Shown: in pieces, positions 17,430-25,800 of the stretch
How positions within the stretch are numbered: the stretch's first letter is position 1
Layout of the letters: every line of letters starts with the position of its first letter
NCBI RefSeq assembly: GCF_009857135.1
Contig: NZ_CP047318.1
Location: 3,224,001 to 3,288,000, forward strand
From: Streptomyces sp. HM190
GTDB taxonomy: Bacteria > Actinomycetota > Actinomycetes > Streptomycetales > Streptomycetaceae
Length of the DNA stretch: 64,000 nucleotides
Reading direction: 5' to 3'
The notes under the pieces: generated by a model
Told to the model about the DNA's origin: nothing
The model's database searches: none
The model's input: only the letters and a program-made list of their open reading frames with translations
Translations under genes and position numbers: made by a program

Positions 17430-18636
17430 GCTCCGCAGGTACGCCAGTAACGGTCGGGCCGCCCGCCGGGCTGTGGACGGTCAGCGTCCCATCGAGAACG
17501 GCGAGCCGGTCGACGAGCCCCGTGAGGCCGGTGCCGCCGGCGGGGTCGGCGCCGCCGCGCCCGTCGTCGCGGACCTCCACGCGCAGCCGCCCGCCCGTGT
17601 ACCGGCCGGTGATCCAGGCGCGTCCGGCACCGCTGTGCCGGCCGAACCACGGCGAGGTCGTCGCCGGGGGCCGCCCGCCCGATCGCGCCCGGCGGGGTCC
17701 CCGGTGTCCGCTGGATCGCGGCCCCGCCCTCGGAGGAGCCGTACCCCTCGACGAGCCGCACCCCGAAGCGCCGCTCGAAGGCCGCCGCGTCCACGGCTCC
17801 CGCCTCCGTGCCGAAGCCGGTGCGCAAGGGGTTGTCGTGGTCGTCGGGCCGGGGTTCGGTGGCGAGGACGTAGCTCACGGCCCGGCCGGCGTAGGTGAAG
17901 TACGTGGCGCCGTACGCCCGTACGTCGTCCAGGAAGCGGGAGGCGGAGAACCGGCGGCGCAGTGCGACGCCCGCCCCGGCGACCAGGGCGGGCGCCCAGT
18001 CGGCGATGACGGCGTTGCCGTGGAACATCGGCATGCAGACGTTGTGCACGTCGTCCCGCGCCACGCCGAAGCGGTCGGCCAGGGCCCGGCCGGCCGCGGC
18101 GAGCCGCCCCTGCGAGCAGATCGCGGTCTTCGGGGCGCCGGTGGAGCCGGAGGTGAAGGAGAGCAGGAGCCGGTGGGACGGGGTGGTCCCGGAGGGGTCG
18201 GGCTCGGCGCCGGCGTAGGGGGCGACGAGGGCGGCGTACTCCTCGGTGTCGGTCACGAGGATCCGCACGCCGGGCAGGCGCAGGCCGTCGAGCAGCGGCA
18301 GGTGGGCGCGTTCCGTGACGAGGATCCGGCACTCGGTGTGGAGGATGTCGCGGGCCAGTTCGGGGCCCCGGCGGGTGGGGTTGATCCCGGCGACGGCGGC
18401 ACCCGCGAGGGCGGCGGCGCTCAGCCACAGGGGGTACTCGGGGGTGTTGTCGAGGAGGACGCCGAGGTGCGGCTCGGCGCCGGGTGGCAGCAGGTCGGCG
18501 AGGAGTGCCGCGCGGGCGGCGGCACCGGCGGCGACCTCGTGATGGGTGAGCGCCTCGTCCGCGAACCACAGCCCCGGCCGGTGGTCGCCCCACGGTCGGC
18601 GACGAGCTGTGCGACCGTACGCCTCGTGGACTCCAT
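17430..18636 (-). pseudogene. Decayed AMP-ligase (acyl-CoA synthetase-like) joined to a histidine-kinase C-terminal fragment
   Basis: From ATG 18636 the sequence reads MESTRRTVAQLVADR, and a one-base deletion then shifts the frame. In the next frame it continues as the N-terminal two thirds of an AMP-binding ligase: LLSFTSGSTGAPKT phosphate loop, PMFHGNAVIADWAPAL, and EGYGSSEGG. Homology stops near 17645 before the TGD and hinge motifs. In another frame the sequence becomes the end of a sensor kinase ATPase domain, with AWITGRYTGGRLRVEVRDDG and GGTGLTGLVDRLAVLDGTL. So there are at least two lesions: a frameshift near the start, and a deletion joining two unrelated genes. It lies next to tRNA-Lys copy 2. 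Confidence 0.85.
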
Positions 18637-18685
18637 CAGGGCGCACCATAGTTGACGGACCGTCAGATGAAGAGGCGCATGTCGG

Positions 18686-19153
18686 TCACGGGGTGGGGAA
18701 CGAGGGGTCCGTGGACAGCCGGTGGTACGTGACCATGAAGAACACGCAGAACGCGAAAGCCACTCCGAGGAAGGCGAGGAGGCCGAGACCGGCCGCGGCC
18801 TCCTTGCCCCGCCGGCCCGGCGCGTGGGCCGTGGCGACCACGTTCGGACCGTCGGTGTAGTGCACGGTCACGAAGTCGCCCTCGACCGTCGTCGTCGGCC
18901 CGTCCTCCTCCTCGAAGCGGATCGGCCGGCCGTCGTGGGTCTTGAACTCGTACACATGGTGGATCGTCGTGCGCACGCGGTGGTGGTGGCCGTTCCCGCT
19001 GACCGTCGTGAACGTCTTCAGGCAGCGCGCCTCGGCGGTCAGCCCGCTGCCCCAGGCCTTTCTGATCCGAAGCCAACGGCTCAGCACGCGGTATCCCATG
19101 AAGGCGATGAAGGCCATCATGACCGCGGGAATGAGATAGAAGAAGACGTCCAT
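18686..19153 (-). CDS. DUF3592-like membrane protein, 155 aa
   Basis: An N-terminal hydrophobic segment (FYLIPAVMMAFIAFMGYRVL) and a C-terminal one (GLGLLAFLGVAFAFCVFFMV) flank a ~75-residue soluble domain with VYEFKTHDGRPIRFEEEDGPTTTVEGDFVTVHYTDGPNV, the pattern of DUF3592 proteins. The function of the family is unknown. ATG at 19153 follows GGGGGAACC. It lies between the ligase pseudogene and the LPMO gene, all on the minus strand. Confidence 0.8.
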   Translation of the reverse strand: MDVFFYLIPAVMMAFIAFMGYRVLSRWLRIRKAWGSGLTAEARCLKTFTTVSGNGHHHRVRTTIHHVYEFKTHDGRPIRFEEEDGPTTTVEGDFVTVHYTDGPNVVATAHAPGRRGKEAAAGLGLLAFLGVAFAFCVFFMVTYHRLSTDPSFPTP

Positions 19154-19272
19154 GGTGGTTCCCCCGGGTTGGTCGGCCGCCCTGGTCGGCGGCGCGTGGG
19201 GAAACTACCCGCGCGAGGGCCCCGCGCAGCTCAAGGGATGCTCAGAACTGGCGGGGCCCGGTGCGCTGTCGG

Positions 19273-19896
19273 TCAGAACCTGACGTCCGAGCAGGCGTAG
19301 AACGCGTTGCCGGTGTCGGCGATCGTCCACACCGCGAGGATCACGTGGTGGCCGCTCAGACCGGACGGCAGGCGGCCGGTGTGGGAGAGCGTGGACGGCG
19401 GTCGCTGACCGTTGTAGGGGACGGTGAGGAACGGGGTGAGGTCGAGGTCGGAGCGGGCCAGTGCGTGGTTCTGGTTCCAGCCCGGCCTGGTGACGTAGTA
19501 CGTGAAGTCGGTGGTGGCGTGCCGGGCGGTGAACTGCCAGCGGAACGTGTAGTTCTGGCCGCCCGTCACGGTGGTCGTGGGCCAGGCGCCGCCGCCCGGC
19601 CGGGTGGGCGAGTCGAGCTGCCCGAACTGGCTGTGCCCGGCGGAACAGATCTGGCCGTCAGCCGGCCCTGAGCCCGGGAAGCCCTTCGGGCCCTCCACGC
19701 TCTGCGGCTCCCACTGGATGTCGCCGCAGTTCGTGACGGTGCCGTTCTGACAGAGCTTCTGCCGGCTGACGGGGAGATCGGTGTAGCCGTGGCCGGAGGC
19801 GCCGCCGCTGGAGAGGACGAGGGCTCCCATGGTGGCGAGACCGACGCCGGCGGCGTACCACTTGGCGCGTTTTCGGGTGAAGGTCCTTGGACGCAT
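19273..19896 (-). CDS. AA10 lytic polysaccharide monooxygenase (LPMO), secreted, 207 aa
   Basis: The signal sequence ends at ...GGASG, releasing mature His36 as the N-terminal residue (HGYTDLPVSR). This creates the copper histidine brace together with the second histidine in CSAGHSQFGQ (His88). The segments TFRWQFTARHATTDFTYYVT and HHVILAVWTIADTGNAFYACSDV are typical of single-domain AA10 enzymes that oxidatively cleave chitin or cellulose. No carbohydrate-binding module is attached. ATG at 19896 follows GGGAG. The homologue beside cslA/glxA in S. coelicolor belongs to the same neighbourhood, and a role in shaping the tip-associated glucan is plausible. Confidence 0.9.
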   Translation of the reverse strand: MRPRTFTRKRAKWYAAGVGLATMGALVLSSGGASGHGYTDLPVSRQKLCQNGTVTNCGDIQWEPQSVEGPKGFPGSGPADGQICSAGHSQFGQLDSPTRPGGGAWPTTTVTGGQNYTFRWQFTARHATTDFTYYVTRPGWNQNHALARSDLDLTPFLTVPYNGQRPPSTLSHTGRLPSGLSGHHVILAVWTIADTGNAFYACSDVRF

Positions 19897-20008
19897 GCTG
19901 CCGCTCCCTGGAGTACGTGGGGATGTTCCAGGTCTAGACCAAGCATCAGAGTAGGAGCGGCGGTTGGCTGTGTCCATATCACCGACATGGCCCCGCCGGG
20001 CGCCGTGT

Positions 20009-21151
20009 TCACGGCGACACCTCGCGCCGTCCGGTGTAGAACGCCACCGTCAGGTCCTTCACCAGCGCCTTGCGTTCGTAGTCGTCGAGTTCGACCAGAC
20101 CGCGCATCGTCAGCCTGGTCACCGTGTCCTCGACGGAGTCCACGACCGAGGTGAGCACGGTGTCGCGGTGCTGGGCGTCGAGCGCCGCGATCCGCCGGCG
20201 CTGCATCACGGCGGCGACCTCGGGCGCGTACTCGATCCGGATCGGCTGCACGGAGAACACCTCCAGGCCGACCGGTGCCGTGTCCGCGACGAGCAGCCGG
20301 GTCAGCGCCTCGCCGACCGCCTCCGTGTTGCGCAGGGTCGAGTCCCGGACCAGGGCGTTCGGCGGTACGTCGGCGGGCAGTTGGGAGAGCACGCGGGAGA
20401 GCGCCGCCTCGACGCACTCGCGCAGGTACCGCTCGTGGTCCTCGATCCCGAGCACGGCCCGCGCGGTGTCCTTCATCCGCCAGGCGACCAGGACGACGGC
20501 CCGCAGCGCGACCCCGTTCGCGTCGACGGCGGGCATCGGTTCGCTCCGCCAGTGCCGCAGCCGTACGTCGACGCGGCGGCGCAGCACGAGCGGGTTCACC
20601 CACAGCAGCCCGGCGCGGCGGACGGTGCCCCGGTAGCGGCCGAACAGGTTCAGCACCCAGGCCCGCCCGGTCCGCCCGCGCGCGAGCCCGCCGAACCCGA
20701 ACAGCGTCAGGGCCCCGGCAGCCGCGTACGCCGCCCACTGCGCCGGACCGAGTCCCCCCGCGTACCCGGTCGGCAGGCCGAGCGCCCTGACGACCAGCTC
20801 CGGCAGCACGCCGGCCCACCATGAGGTCAGGACGCATCCGGCCAGGCCGCAGGTCCCGCCCAGCACACCCACCATGCCGGGCAGCACCCGGGCGGGTCGC
20901 TCGACCAGGTCGGGGTCGACCTCGACGGCGGGCCGCGGCTTCACCGAGGCGGGGCCCCGCCGCACCCGCGGCTGTTCCCCGGTTCCGCGCCGGCGGCCCA
21001 CGACGGCGGGGGTGACCGGCACGGACACGGGGGCGGGGTCGTCCCGGAACAGCAGGTGGACGGGGATCTCGGTGGTGGTCTCGTTCTGGATGAGCCGCGC
21101 GGGCCGCGCGACCCCTTCCGGCTCCGGTGTGGGTGAGGTGGTCGTACTCAT
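20009..21151 (-). CDS. SPFH/Band 7 domain membrane protein, 380 aa
   Basis: The cytoplasmic N-terminus is Pro/Arg-rich (~1-75). Two hydrophobic stretches follow at ~90-120 and ~130-165 (AYAAAGALTLFGFGGLA). The SPFH domain at ~170-370 is recognised from RRAGLLWVNPLVLRRRVDVRLRHW, LRAVVLVAWRMKDTARAVLGIEDHERYL and AEVSVQPIRIEYAPEV-type segments. Such proteins form membrane-scaffolding oligomers. ATG at 21151 has GGAGG 5 nt upstream. It lies in the LPMO-to-cslA stretch whose products act at the cell envelope. Confidence 0.85.
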   Translation of the reverse strand: MSTTTSPTPEPEGVARPARLIQNETTTEIPVHLLFRDDPAPVSVPVTPAVVGRRRGTGEQPRVRRGPASVKPRPAVEVDPDLVERPARVLPGMVGVLGGTCGLAGCVLTSWWAGVLPELVVRALGLPTGYAGGLGPAQWAAYAAAGALTLFGFGGLARGRTGRAWVLNLFGRYRGTVRRAGLLWVNPLVLRRRVDVRLRHWRSEPMPAVDANGVALRAVVLVAWRMKDTARAVLGIEDHERYLRECVEAALSRVLSQLPADVPPNALVRDSTLRNTEAVGEALTRLLVADTAPVGLEVFSVQPIRIEYAPEVAAVMQRRRIAALDAQHRDTVLTSVVDSVEDTVTRLTMRGLVELDDYERKALVKDLTVAFYTGRREVSP

Positions 21152-21330
21152 ACGTGCCTCCATGCCTTTGCGCAGGAAGAACCGTGGTGTGAGCTGGTGA
21201 GGGTGAAGAGGGGGTGAGCGAGAGGGGTCGAGCAAGGGGGGCGAGAACGGTGGCGATCGAGAGGGCCGGGCCGGGCGAGCGGCGGCGGCCGGGGGTGTGG
21301 GCCGGGCGCCGATCCGGTGGCGGGGTGCGG

Positions 21331-21370
21331 TGGCCGGGGTGCGATGCGGGTGGCCGGGGTGCGATGCGGG
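21331..21370. repeat. Perfect 20-bp tandem duplication
   Basis: The 20-bp unit at 21331-21350 is repeated exactly at 21351-21370 in the 281-bp G-rich spacer between the SPFH gene and the NlpC/P60 gene. A GGGGC/GGGGT run follows at 21401-21423. No promoter could be singled out. Confidence 0.9.
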
Positions 21371-21432
21371 TGCCGGGCGGGACGCCGACGCCGTGACCGG
21401 GGCGGGGCGGGGCGGGGTGGGGGGCGTCGGGG

Positions 21433-22902
21433 TCAGGAGAACAGGCGGCGCCAGGTCTCCGGGCCCGGGTAGCCGTCGGCGGCGCCGCCACGCCAGCCCT
21501 GGGCCCGCTGGAACGCCTCCACGTTCCGCCGGTCCGCCTCGCTCCAGCGCGGCCCCGGGCCCGAGGTGTAGTACTTGCCGAACCCCAGCTCGACCAGCCG
21601 CTTCCCGAGCAGGGTGACGTGCGCGTTGTGCGCGCCCGGCCGGAACGCGCCCCGCCCCGGATACCCGGGCACGCCGTGCGAGGCGGGCGTCCCGGCTCCA
21701 CCGGGCGGCCGGGGCGTCAGCGACGGCTTGGTCGTCACCGGCGGACGGGACGCCACCGGCGGCCTGCCGCGCGGGCCCGTACCGCCCGCCGGGGGAATGT
21801 CCCGGCCCTTCCCGGTCACCAGGTACGACCAGGTCGACGGGCCCGGCAGCCCGTCCGCGTCCGCCCCGGTCCAGCCCTGCGCCCGCTGGAACGCCTGGGT
21901 GGCCCTGCGGTCCGCCTCCGACCAGCGCGGACCCGGCCCGGAGGTGTAGAAGCGGGCGCCGCCGCGCTCCACCAGCATCTGCCCGAGCCGGGTGACGTAC
22001 TGGTTGTTGGCGCCGGGCCCGAAATAGGCGGCGCCCGGGTACCGGCTGCCGCTCGACGGACTCGCCGACCCCTTCGTACCGCCGCTCCCGGAGGAGTCCG
22101 TGGCGTCGGTGGAGCCGTCCGTCTCCTCGTCCGGCACCGCCGTGCCGTCGTCGACCACGCCCTTGTAGCGGTACGGCACATAGCGGGTCGGGTCGGACCA
22201 GTAGCCGTACGGGGTGACCTGGCGGCGCGCATGGGGGCGGGTGGACTCGTAGGCGATGTAGGAGCTGTGCGTGGAGTCCGCCCAGCCGCCGAAGATCACC
22301 ACGTGCGAGCCCTTGTGCGGGTCGCTCGGATTGTGGAAGAGAAGCATGTCGCCGGGTTGCAGAAGATCCTTGGAAATACGGTCGGCGAATGTGTCCAGAC
22401 TTCCCGTCCACTCGTTTCCGGGCAGGCGCCAGGCCATGGAGACGAACCCGGAACAGTCCTGCCGATAACCGTCCGACCAGTACTCGGTCATGCTGTACGG
22501 CACCTCGGCGGTGACCCAGGTCCTGGCCCGCCGGATGATCTCCGCCCGGCTGATCGGCGGCGTCCTCACCTCCTCGGACGGCTTCTCCCCGTCGGCCGGC
22601 CGCCCCGCCGGGCCGTGCAGCGGTGCCTTGTTCCCCTGCGGGGTGTCGGGCCCGTCACCTGCGGGAACACCTCCGGGCAGGGCGGGGGCGTGGGCCGCCG
22701 CGATCGCCGGTGCGACATGCCCGGCACCGAGGGCGGCGCCGGCCGCCGTGGCCACGACGAGAACGCGCCCGACCGTTCCCGCGGCGGGGTGACCCGGGTG
22801 GCCGTTCAGGGTCGAGTACGGCATCACTCGCCGCCAGTGGACACAGCCGGGGCATTCGCAGGCGACCCCCGGATCGATTTCCTCGAACGCCGGAGCGTCC
22901 AT
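21433..22902 (-). CDS. NlpC/P60-like cell-wall hydrolase with two peptidoglycan-binding domains, 489 aa
   Basis: An N-terminal Cys pair (CECPGC) precedes a hydrophobic segment (VGRVLVVATAAGAALGAGHVAPAIAAAHA) that should export or anchor the protein. Residues ~120-255 form a Cys-His hydrolase: the catalytic-type RQDCSGFVSMAWRLP and GDMLLFHN...GSHVVIFGGW resemble NlpC/P60 enzymes. After a Ser/Gly linker come two tandem repeats of PG_binding type, each with FYTSGPGPRWSEADRR or its twin and FQRAQGWxGxxADGxPGPxTW. ATG at 22902 has GAGGGGAAG upstream. The gene stands upstream of cslA near tRNA-Lys copy 3, and remodelling of peptidoglycan at tips is a reasonable inference. Confidence 0.85.
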   Translation of the reverse strand: MDAPAFEEIDPGVACECPGCVHWRRVMPYSTLNGHPGHPAAGTVGRVLVVATAAGAALGAGHVAPAIAAAHAPALPGGVPAGDGPDTPQGNKAPLHGPAGRPADGEKPSEEVRTPPISRAEIIRRARTWVTAEVPYSMTEYWSDGYRQDCSGFVSMAWRLPGNEWTGSLDTFADRISKDLLQPGDMLLFHNPSDPHKGSHVVIFGGWADSTHSSYIAYESTRPHARRQVTPYGYWSDPTRYVPYRYKGVVDDGTAVPDEETDGSTDATDSSGSGGTKGSASPSSGSRYPGAAYFGPGANNQYVTRLGQMLVERGGARFYTSGPGPRWSEADRRATQAFQRAQGWTGADADGLPGPSTWSYLVTGKGRDIPPAGGTGPRGRPPVASRPPVTTKPSLTPRPPGGAGTPASHGVPGYPGRGAFRPGAHNAHVTLLGKRLVELGFGKYYTSGPGPRWSEADRRNVEAFQRAQGWRGGAADGYPGPETWRRLFS

Positions 22903-23290
22903 GCGCTTCCCCTCGCGGGCGGGGCGGAGAATTCCACGATTCTGCACGACGTCAAGTTTTCCAAGTGACGCGTAATGTCGCATGCTGACGGTCCAAATGA
23001 TGTACGCGGGGCATACGCCGGACGGCGGCCATGAGCGGGGAGTCACCCCCTCGGAACCCCGCGGGCCCCGGCGCGGGGCTCGGCACCGCCCGCCGCGCCA
23101 CCCTCCGCTCGGACCTCCACCGGTGCCCGTCGCCCCGGAAGACAGGGGGCGCTCGATGCCCTGTGGGGGCGCGCGGAACCGCGCACGCAACCACAGGTGG
23201 CCCGTCCAGGACGGCCGCCGGCGACCCCGCCCGCACGCCCGGCCCGGTGGTCGGAAGCACCCCCGTCCCTCCGGTAAACTTTCACCACAG
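22903..23290. other. Intergenic region upstream of the NlpC/P60 gene and tRNA-Lys copy 3
   Basis: 388 bp with no supportable gene. It should hold the minus-strand promoter of the hydrolase gene and, at 23275-23280, a TAAACT -10-like element for the tRNA. I see no palindrome or repeat of note. Confidence 0.5.
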
Positions 23291-23364
23291 GCGCCGCTAG
23301 CTCAGTTGGTTAGAGCAGCTGACTCTTAATCAGCGGGTCCGGGGTTCGAGTCCCTGGCGGCGCA
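23291..23364 (+). tRNA. tRNA-Lys (anticodon CTT), copy 3
   Basis: 74 nt, identical in sequence to the copies at 6832 and 17229. The following bases are CCA. Confidence 0.98.
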
Positions 23365-23369
23365 CCACG

Positions 23370-23403
23370 GAAGAGGCCCCTCGCAGCAGCGGGGGGCCTC
23401 TTC
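23370..23403 (+). terminator. Hairpin terminator after tRNA-Lys copy 3
   Basis: An 11-bp stem GAAGAGGCCCC/GGGGCCTCTTC lies 5 nt after the tRNA. Confidence 0.85.
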
Positions 23404-23820
23404 GCGTATCTCCGTACCCACCCAAAGCATCCCAGGTTGCACAGATACGCCACTGACGCCCCAAACACCGCACATGACGGACAAACACCGCTTTCCCGTC
23501 TTGCGATCAAGAGGAGCGCCGTAGAACCCTGGGCGCCAACGCACTGCGGACGCATGGCAGTTGGGGGGCCACGGGCGAGGTGCGCTCGACGGCGGGTGGG
23601 GATCATAGCCGCTCGGCGACGCCGCGACGCGCACACTCTCGAACGAATGCCCAGGGAGGCGTCAAAGGGACCGGAAGGTTCGCCGCCCCGTGTCCCCATG
23701 GTGTAGATCACATGGTGGTGGAGACGATCCACCACCGATGCGCCTGTAACGGTCGAGGGGGACCGAAGCGGGTGTAAGTCCGACTAACACACACGAACGT
23801 GTGTGCGGGGGGAATGACTC
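23404..23820 (+). promoter_or_regulatory. cslA upstream region with two leader hairpins
   Basis: 417 bp without a supportable gene. Near the cslA start are a perfect 9-bp hairpin (GGTGGTGGA 23714-23722, TCCACCACC 23728-23736) and a CA/TG hairpin (CACACACG 23788-23795, CGTGTGTG 23798-23805). The second ends just before the GGGGGAA ribosome site at 23807-23813. Its position next to the ribosome site could affect translation. Confidence 0.5.
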
Positions 23821-25800
23821 ATGACGCCGACGGGCGCCCGGCATAACTCCGATCCGTCCGAAACGACACGACCGAAGGTCCCGTCGCATCGGACCGGCAC
23901 CTTCCGAAAGCTGAGGAAGACACTTCCGAGATACGACTACGAGCACTACAGCCGCCTCGCCGGACCCCTCACCCAGCCCGATCCGGGCAAGCCCTACACG
24001 GTGCAGTACCGCTCCCTGATCTCCCAGGAGCCGCACCGCCTGAGGGTCGCCCTGATGCTGGCCGCCGCCCCGCTGCTCTCGCTGGTCCTGCTCACCTGGC
24101 TGCTCCAGCCGGAGCACTGGACCAGGCGCGACTACGTCGCATACGACTTCCTGCCCGCCCTCGACATGGTCATGCTGGTCTCGATCGGCCTGATCGAGTT
24201 CTTCCGCTGCATGAACGTGCTGTCCAACGCGCACGCCACCCTGGTCGCCCGGGACCCGGTCCCCGTGGTCCCCGAGGTCGGCACCAGGGTCGCCTTCCTC
24301 ACCTCCTTCGTGCCCGGCAAGGAACCGCTGGAGATGGTGACGAAGACCCTGGAGGCCGCCGTCCGGCTCCGCCACCGCGGGCTGCTGCACGTGTGGCTCC
24401 TCGACGAGGGCGACGCCCCGGAGGTGAAGGCGGTCTGCGCGCGCCTCGGTGTGCACCACTTCTCCCGCAAGGGCATCGCGAAGTGGAACCAGCCCAAGGG
24501 CCCGCACCGCGCCAAGACCAAGCACGGAAACTACAACGCCTGGCTCGACGCCCACGGTGACGACTACGACTACTTCGCCTCCGTCGACACCGACCACGTC
24601 CCGCTGCCCAACTACCTGGAGCGGATGCTCGGCTTCTTCCGCGACCCGGACGTCGGCTTCGTCATCGGCCCCCAGGTGTACGGCAACTACGACAACTTCG
24701 TCACCAAGGCCGCCGAGTCGCAGCAGTTCCTCTTCCACGCGCTGATCCAGCGCGCCGGCAACCGCTACGGCGCCCCCATGTTCGTGGGGACGTCGAACGC
24801 CGTACGCATCAAGGCCCTCAAGCAGATCGGCGGGCTCTACGACTCGATCACCGAGGACATGGCGACCGGCTTCGAGATCCACCGCCACAAGAACCCGGTG
24901 ACGGGCCGCAAGTGGCGCTCGGTCTACACCCCGGACGTGCTCGCGGTGGGCGAGGGGCCCAGCGCCTGGACGGACTTCTTCACCCAGCAGATGCGCTGGT
25001 CGCGCGGGACGTACGAGACGATCCTCAAGCAGTACTGGAAGGGCTGGTACTCGCTGCCGCCGACCAAGCTCTTCAACTACACCATGATGATCATCTTCTA
25101 TCCGATGTCCGCCCTCAACTGGATCCTCGCCGCGCTGAGTTGCGCCCTCTTCCTGGGTCTCGGCGCGTCGGGCGTGAACATCGACCCGACGGTGTGGCTG
25201 ATGCTCTACGGGAACGCCTCGGCGCTCCAGATAGGTCTGTACGTCTGGAACCGCAGGCACAACGTCTCCCCGCACGAGCCCGAGGGGTCCGGCGGTGTGG
25301 CCGGCATGGTGATGTCCGCGCTGTCCGCCCCGCTGTACGCGAAGGCGCTGATCGACTCGGCGCTGCGCCGCAAGAGCAGGTTCGTGGTCACGCCCAAGGG
25401 CGACTCGGCCAGCCCCGACCGGTGGTTCGGCACCTTCCGGTACCACTGGTACTTCATCGCGATCTTCGGTGGCTCGATCGCCGCCGGCCTCGTCTTCGGG
25501 CACGCCCACCCGGCGATGATCACCTGGGCCGCGTTCGCCCTGCTGATCACCGCGCTGCCGATCTTCGTCTGGCGCCACATGCTGCGCCAGGACAGGAAGA
25601 AGGCCGCCGCTGCCGAACTGCAGGGATCGATGGCGGCCCCGCCCGAGGCGGCCCCCACACCGCAGGCGCCGCCCCACGCATCGCCCGCCCCGCACGCTCC
25701 CCGGCGGGGGCCGAGCTGGGCCGCGTCCGGACCGGGCGGCGGAGGTGGCGACCAGACCATGCAGATCGCCCTGGGCGGACTGGGGGGACGTAAGGAATGA
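23821..25800 (+). CDS. cslA: CslA, cellulose synthase-like family 2 glycosyltransferase, 659 aa
   Basis: The processive GT2 motifs are complete: WLLDEGD (~196), SVDTDH (~254-259), the acceptor/base motif TEDMATG (~344) and QQMRW (~388). Two N-terminal hydrophobic segments (~75-95, ~103-125) and about four C-terminal ones surround the cytosolic transferase domain. There is no fused PilZ domain. In S. lividans and S. coelicolor CslA makes a beta-glucan at hyphal tips needed for morphology and attachment. ATG at 23821 follows GGGGGAATGACTC. The stop overlaps the glxA start (ATGA), coupling the two proteins, which cooperate in the known system. The C-terminal ~60 residues are Ala/Pro/Gly-rich. 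Confidence 0.95.
   Translation: MTPTGARHNSDPSETTRPKVPSHRTGTFRKLRKTLPRYDYEHYSRLAGPLTQPDPGKPYTVQYRSLISQEPHRLRVALMLAAAPLLSLVLLTWLLQPEHWTRRDYVAYDFLPALDMVMLVSIGLIEFFRCMNVLSNAHATLVARDPVPVVPEVGTRVAFLTSFVPGKEPLEMVTKTLEAAVRLRHRGLLHVWLLDEGDAPEVKAVCARLGVHHFSRKGIAKWNQPKGPHRAKTKHGNYNAWLDAHGDDYDYFASVDTDHVPLPNYLERMLGFFRDPDVGFVIGPQVYGNYDNFVTKAAESQQFLFHALIQRAGNRYGAPMFVGTSNAVRIKALKQIGGLYDSITEDMATGFEIHRHKNPVTGRKWRSVYTPDVLAVGEGPSAWTDFFTQQMRWSRGTYETILKQYWKGWYSLPPTKLFNYTMMIIFYPMSALNWILAALSCALFLGLGASGVNIDPTVWLMLYGNASALQIGLYVWNRRHNVSPHEPEGSGGVAGMVMSALSAPLYAKALIDSALRRKSRFVVTPKGDSASPDRWFGTFRYHWYFIAIFGGSIAAGLVFGHAHPAMITWAAFALLITALPIFVWRHMLRQDRKKAAAAELQGSMAAPPEAAPTPQAPPHASPAPHAPRRGPSWAASGPGGGGGDQTMQIALGGLGGRKE

Noticed and set aside
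17248..17430. Reading frame continuing from the kinase fragment to a C-terminal TPDPLIKSQLL
   Set aside because: This end is the antisense translation of tRNA-Lys copy 2, and the same peptide appears opposite copy 3. Not a protein.
23437..23706. Possible small genes between tRNA-Lys copy 3 and cslA
   Set aside because: Several overlapping short frames on both strands, none with a ribosome site, recognisable motif or codon-position bias; treated as leader/intergenic DNA.
23745..23790. Stretch GGGTGTAAGTCCGAC before cslA that recalls the cobalamin riboswitch core
   Set aside because: The B12 box and the rest of the conserved core are absent and the spacing is wrong; only a chance resemblance.
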